Origin: Burkholderiales bacterium
Lineage (GTDB): Bacteria; Pseudomonadota; Gammaproteobacteria; Burkholderiales; Burkholderiaceae
DNA: 64,000 bases
Direction: 5' to 3'
Assembly (NCBI GenBank): GCA_026225235.1
Contig: JAMFSK010000137.1
Span: forward strand, 1 to 64,000
Position numbers and translations under genes: made by a program. Below the pieces are notes generated by a model. That model searched no databases and had not been told where the DNA came from. It saw only the letters and a program-made list of their open reading frames with translations. This document shows, piece by piece, positions 63,268-64,000 of the stretch (within the stretch, counting starts at the first letter, position 1; every line of letters begins with the position of its first letter).

Positions 63268-63789
63268 CTAGTTGAATTGATAGCGCAGCATGAAGCCGAT
63301 GGTCGCCGGCAACTGATCGGCTGGGATAGGAGGAATAAGGATCAGGTTGAGCCCGAACTTGCCGACGTGGGTCATGATGATCGGCGCGATCACAGGGCCC
63401 ACTGAGTGATGACCGCCAATGCCCCAGACGCCATAGTTATAGCCGGAGATCAGGCCCGCCATGACCGCAATCCGGACGTAAGACCAAGTCACGAGATCGG
63501 GGGACCAGAGGCCACCGCCATAAAAAGATGGCTTGTCGAGCGAGTTGCGAAAACCACCCGCTGTGACGGCCCAGTTCTGGTTAACCCAGCATTCGGCGCC
63601 GAGACCGGGGTTGAAGTCATTGAAGTCTTTCTTCGGGTTGATGTGCTGGGAGGCCACCATGCCATCGAGCCAAAGGCCTCCACCGCACCAGTCCGTTGCG
63701 TGAGCACTTCCAGCCGCGAACAGCGGCAACAACAGGCAGACCTTGAGCAGCATCGCCCGCAGGGCGCGGGGCATCATCATCAAACGCAC
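63268..63789 (-). CDS. exported outer-membrane-like protein of unknown function
   Basis: About 173-residue exported protein. I start it at the GTG at 63789, with AGGA seven bases upstream; three tandem ATGs follow. The signal peptide (MMMPRALRAMLLKVCLLLPLFAAGSAHA) is cleaved before TDW. The mature part has alternating aromatic/hydrophobic strands and ends MLRYQFN, with Phe next to last as in small beta-barrels. A motif HINPKKDFNDFNPGLGAECWVNQNWAVTAGGFRNS resembles small outer-membrane proteins of unknown role. It follows the truncated gene at the window edge by about 29 bases. Confidence 0.65.
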   Translation of the reverse strand: MRLMMMPRALRAMLLKVCLLLPLFAAGSAHATDWCGGGLWLDGMVASQHINPKKDFNDFNPGLGAECWVNQNWAVTAGGFRNSLDKPSFYGGGLWSPDLVTWSYVRIAVMAGLISGYNYGVWGIGGHHSVGPVIAPIIMTHVGKFGLNLILIPPIPADQLPATIGFMLRYQFN

Positions 63790-63818
63790 AATCAGTCCTC
63801 GTATTGTTCTTGTCGAGA

Positions 63819-64000
63819 CTACCAAGGTTGCACGACGGATGTGACGCCAATCTGCGCGCCACCGGTTTCACCTTCTCCCTGCCTGCCCTGACTGCGCGTG
63901 CCTGCGTCGCGCCGTTTATCAGGTGTGCCGCTGAGTCCACTGCCGACATCACTCCCCTCACCGCGCCCGGGACTCCCGCCGCCAACGGTGTTCTCGTTGC
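63819..64000 (-). CDS. C-terminal end of a gene cut by the window edge
   Basis: A minus-strand frame open from the edge to a TAG at 63819-63821 gives about 60 residues, Gly/Ser/Arg-rich (SPGRGEGSDVGSGLSGTP) and ending GGAQIGVTSVVQPW. It is in the right place to be the upstream partner of the 63789 gene. Low complexity and no visible family, so the reading frame is tentative. Confidence 0.35.
   Translation of the reverse strand, partial: NENTVGGGSPGRGEGSDVGSGLSGTPDKRRDAGTRSQGRQGEGETGGAQIGVTSVVQPW

Overview
The window looks like a chromosomal segment of a Burkholderiaceae bacterium (Burkholderia/Paraburkholderia-like). The reasons are high GC with strongly GC-ending codons, a Burkholderia-type trimeric porin, an intracellular PHB depolymerase, AcvB/VirJ, DUF3562, DUF3455 and TAXI proteins, and dense same-strand gene runs with ATGA overlaps. 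I see no rRNA, tRNA, CRISPR array, prophage or transposase; it reads as metabolic and housekeeping-accessory chromosome. The family placement is inference.

Layout. 1-4 kb: AcvB/VirJ-like hydrolase, GTP cyclohydrolase II (ribA), a small Cys-rich exported protein, a GNAT enzyme and a candidate 54-codon gene. 4.5-7 kb: a two-gene reverse transsulfuration operon (CBS-domain cystathionine beta-synthase and cystathionine gamma-lyase). 7-11 kb: a Tat-exported phosphoesterase, then a TetR regulator divergent from an SDR with a clear 10+10 bp palindrome between them, and a thioredoxin-like protein. 11-17 kb: homogentisate (tyrosine) degradation, with a LysR regulator divergent from hmgA-fahA, and maiA, an IclR regulator and a GST on the other strand. 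17-19.4 kb: an SDR / MFS operon that carries the decayed 3' end of a second SDR.

19.7-35 kb is a large sugar/glycoside region. It has an AraC regulator divergent from a TIM-barrel isomerase and Gfo/Idh dehydrogenase operon, an MFS sugar porter, an NlpC/P60 lipoprotein, and then a minus-strand run of xylA, CUT1 ABC importer (binding protein, two permeases), a second Gfo/Idh enzyme, ThuA and the ABC ATPase. This run is divergent from a LacI regulator with a 20 bp palindrome in front. The mix resembles thu (trehalose) and ycj (3-keto-glycoside) clusters with a xylose isomerase added; no xylulokinase is present.

35-38 kb: GST, PHB depolymerase, cupin. 38-46.6 kb is the most unusual block: a zinc-ribbon/HEIGH metallopeptidase divergent from transglutaminase-DUF2126, circularly permuted ATP-grasp fused to alpha-E, and a second transglutaminase. 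This is the poorly understood amidoligase/peptide-modification neighbourhood, here without an Anbu protease. 46.7-64 kb is mixed: a TonB-C-only exported protein, a chemoreceptor, a TAXI-type membrane-anchored binding protein, Dabb, Dps, FUSC exporter, AlkB, CspA (with clear promoter and terminator), a soluble orphan histidine kinase, dienelactone hydrolase, BON protein, DUF3455 protein, porin, an outer-membrane-like protein and a gene cut by the window edge.
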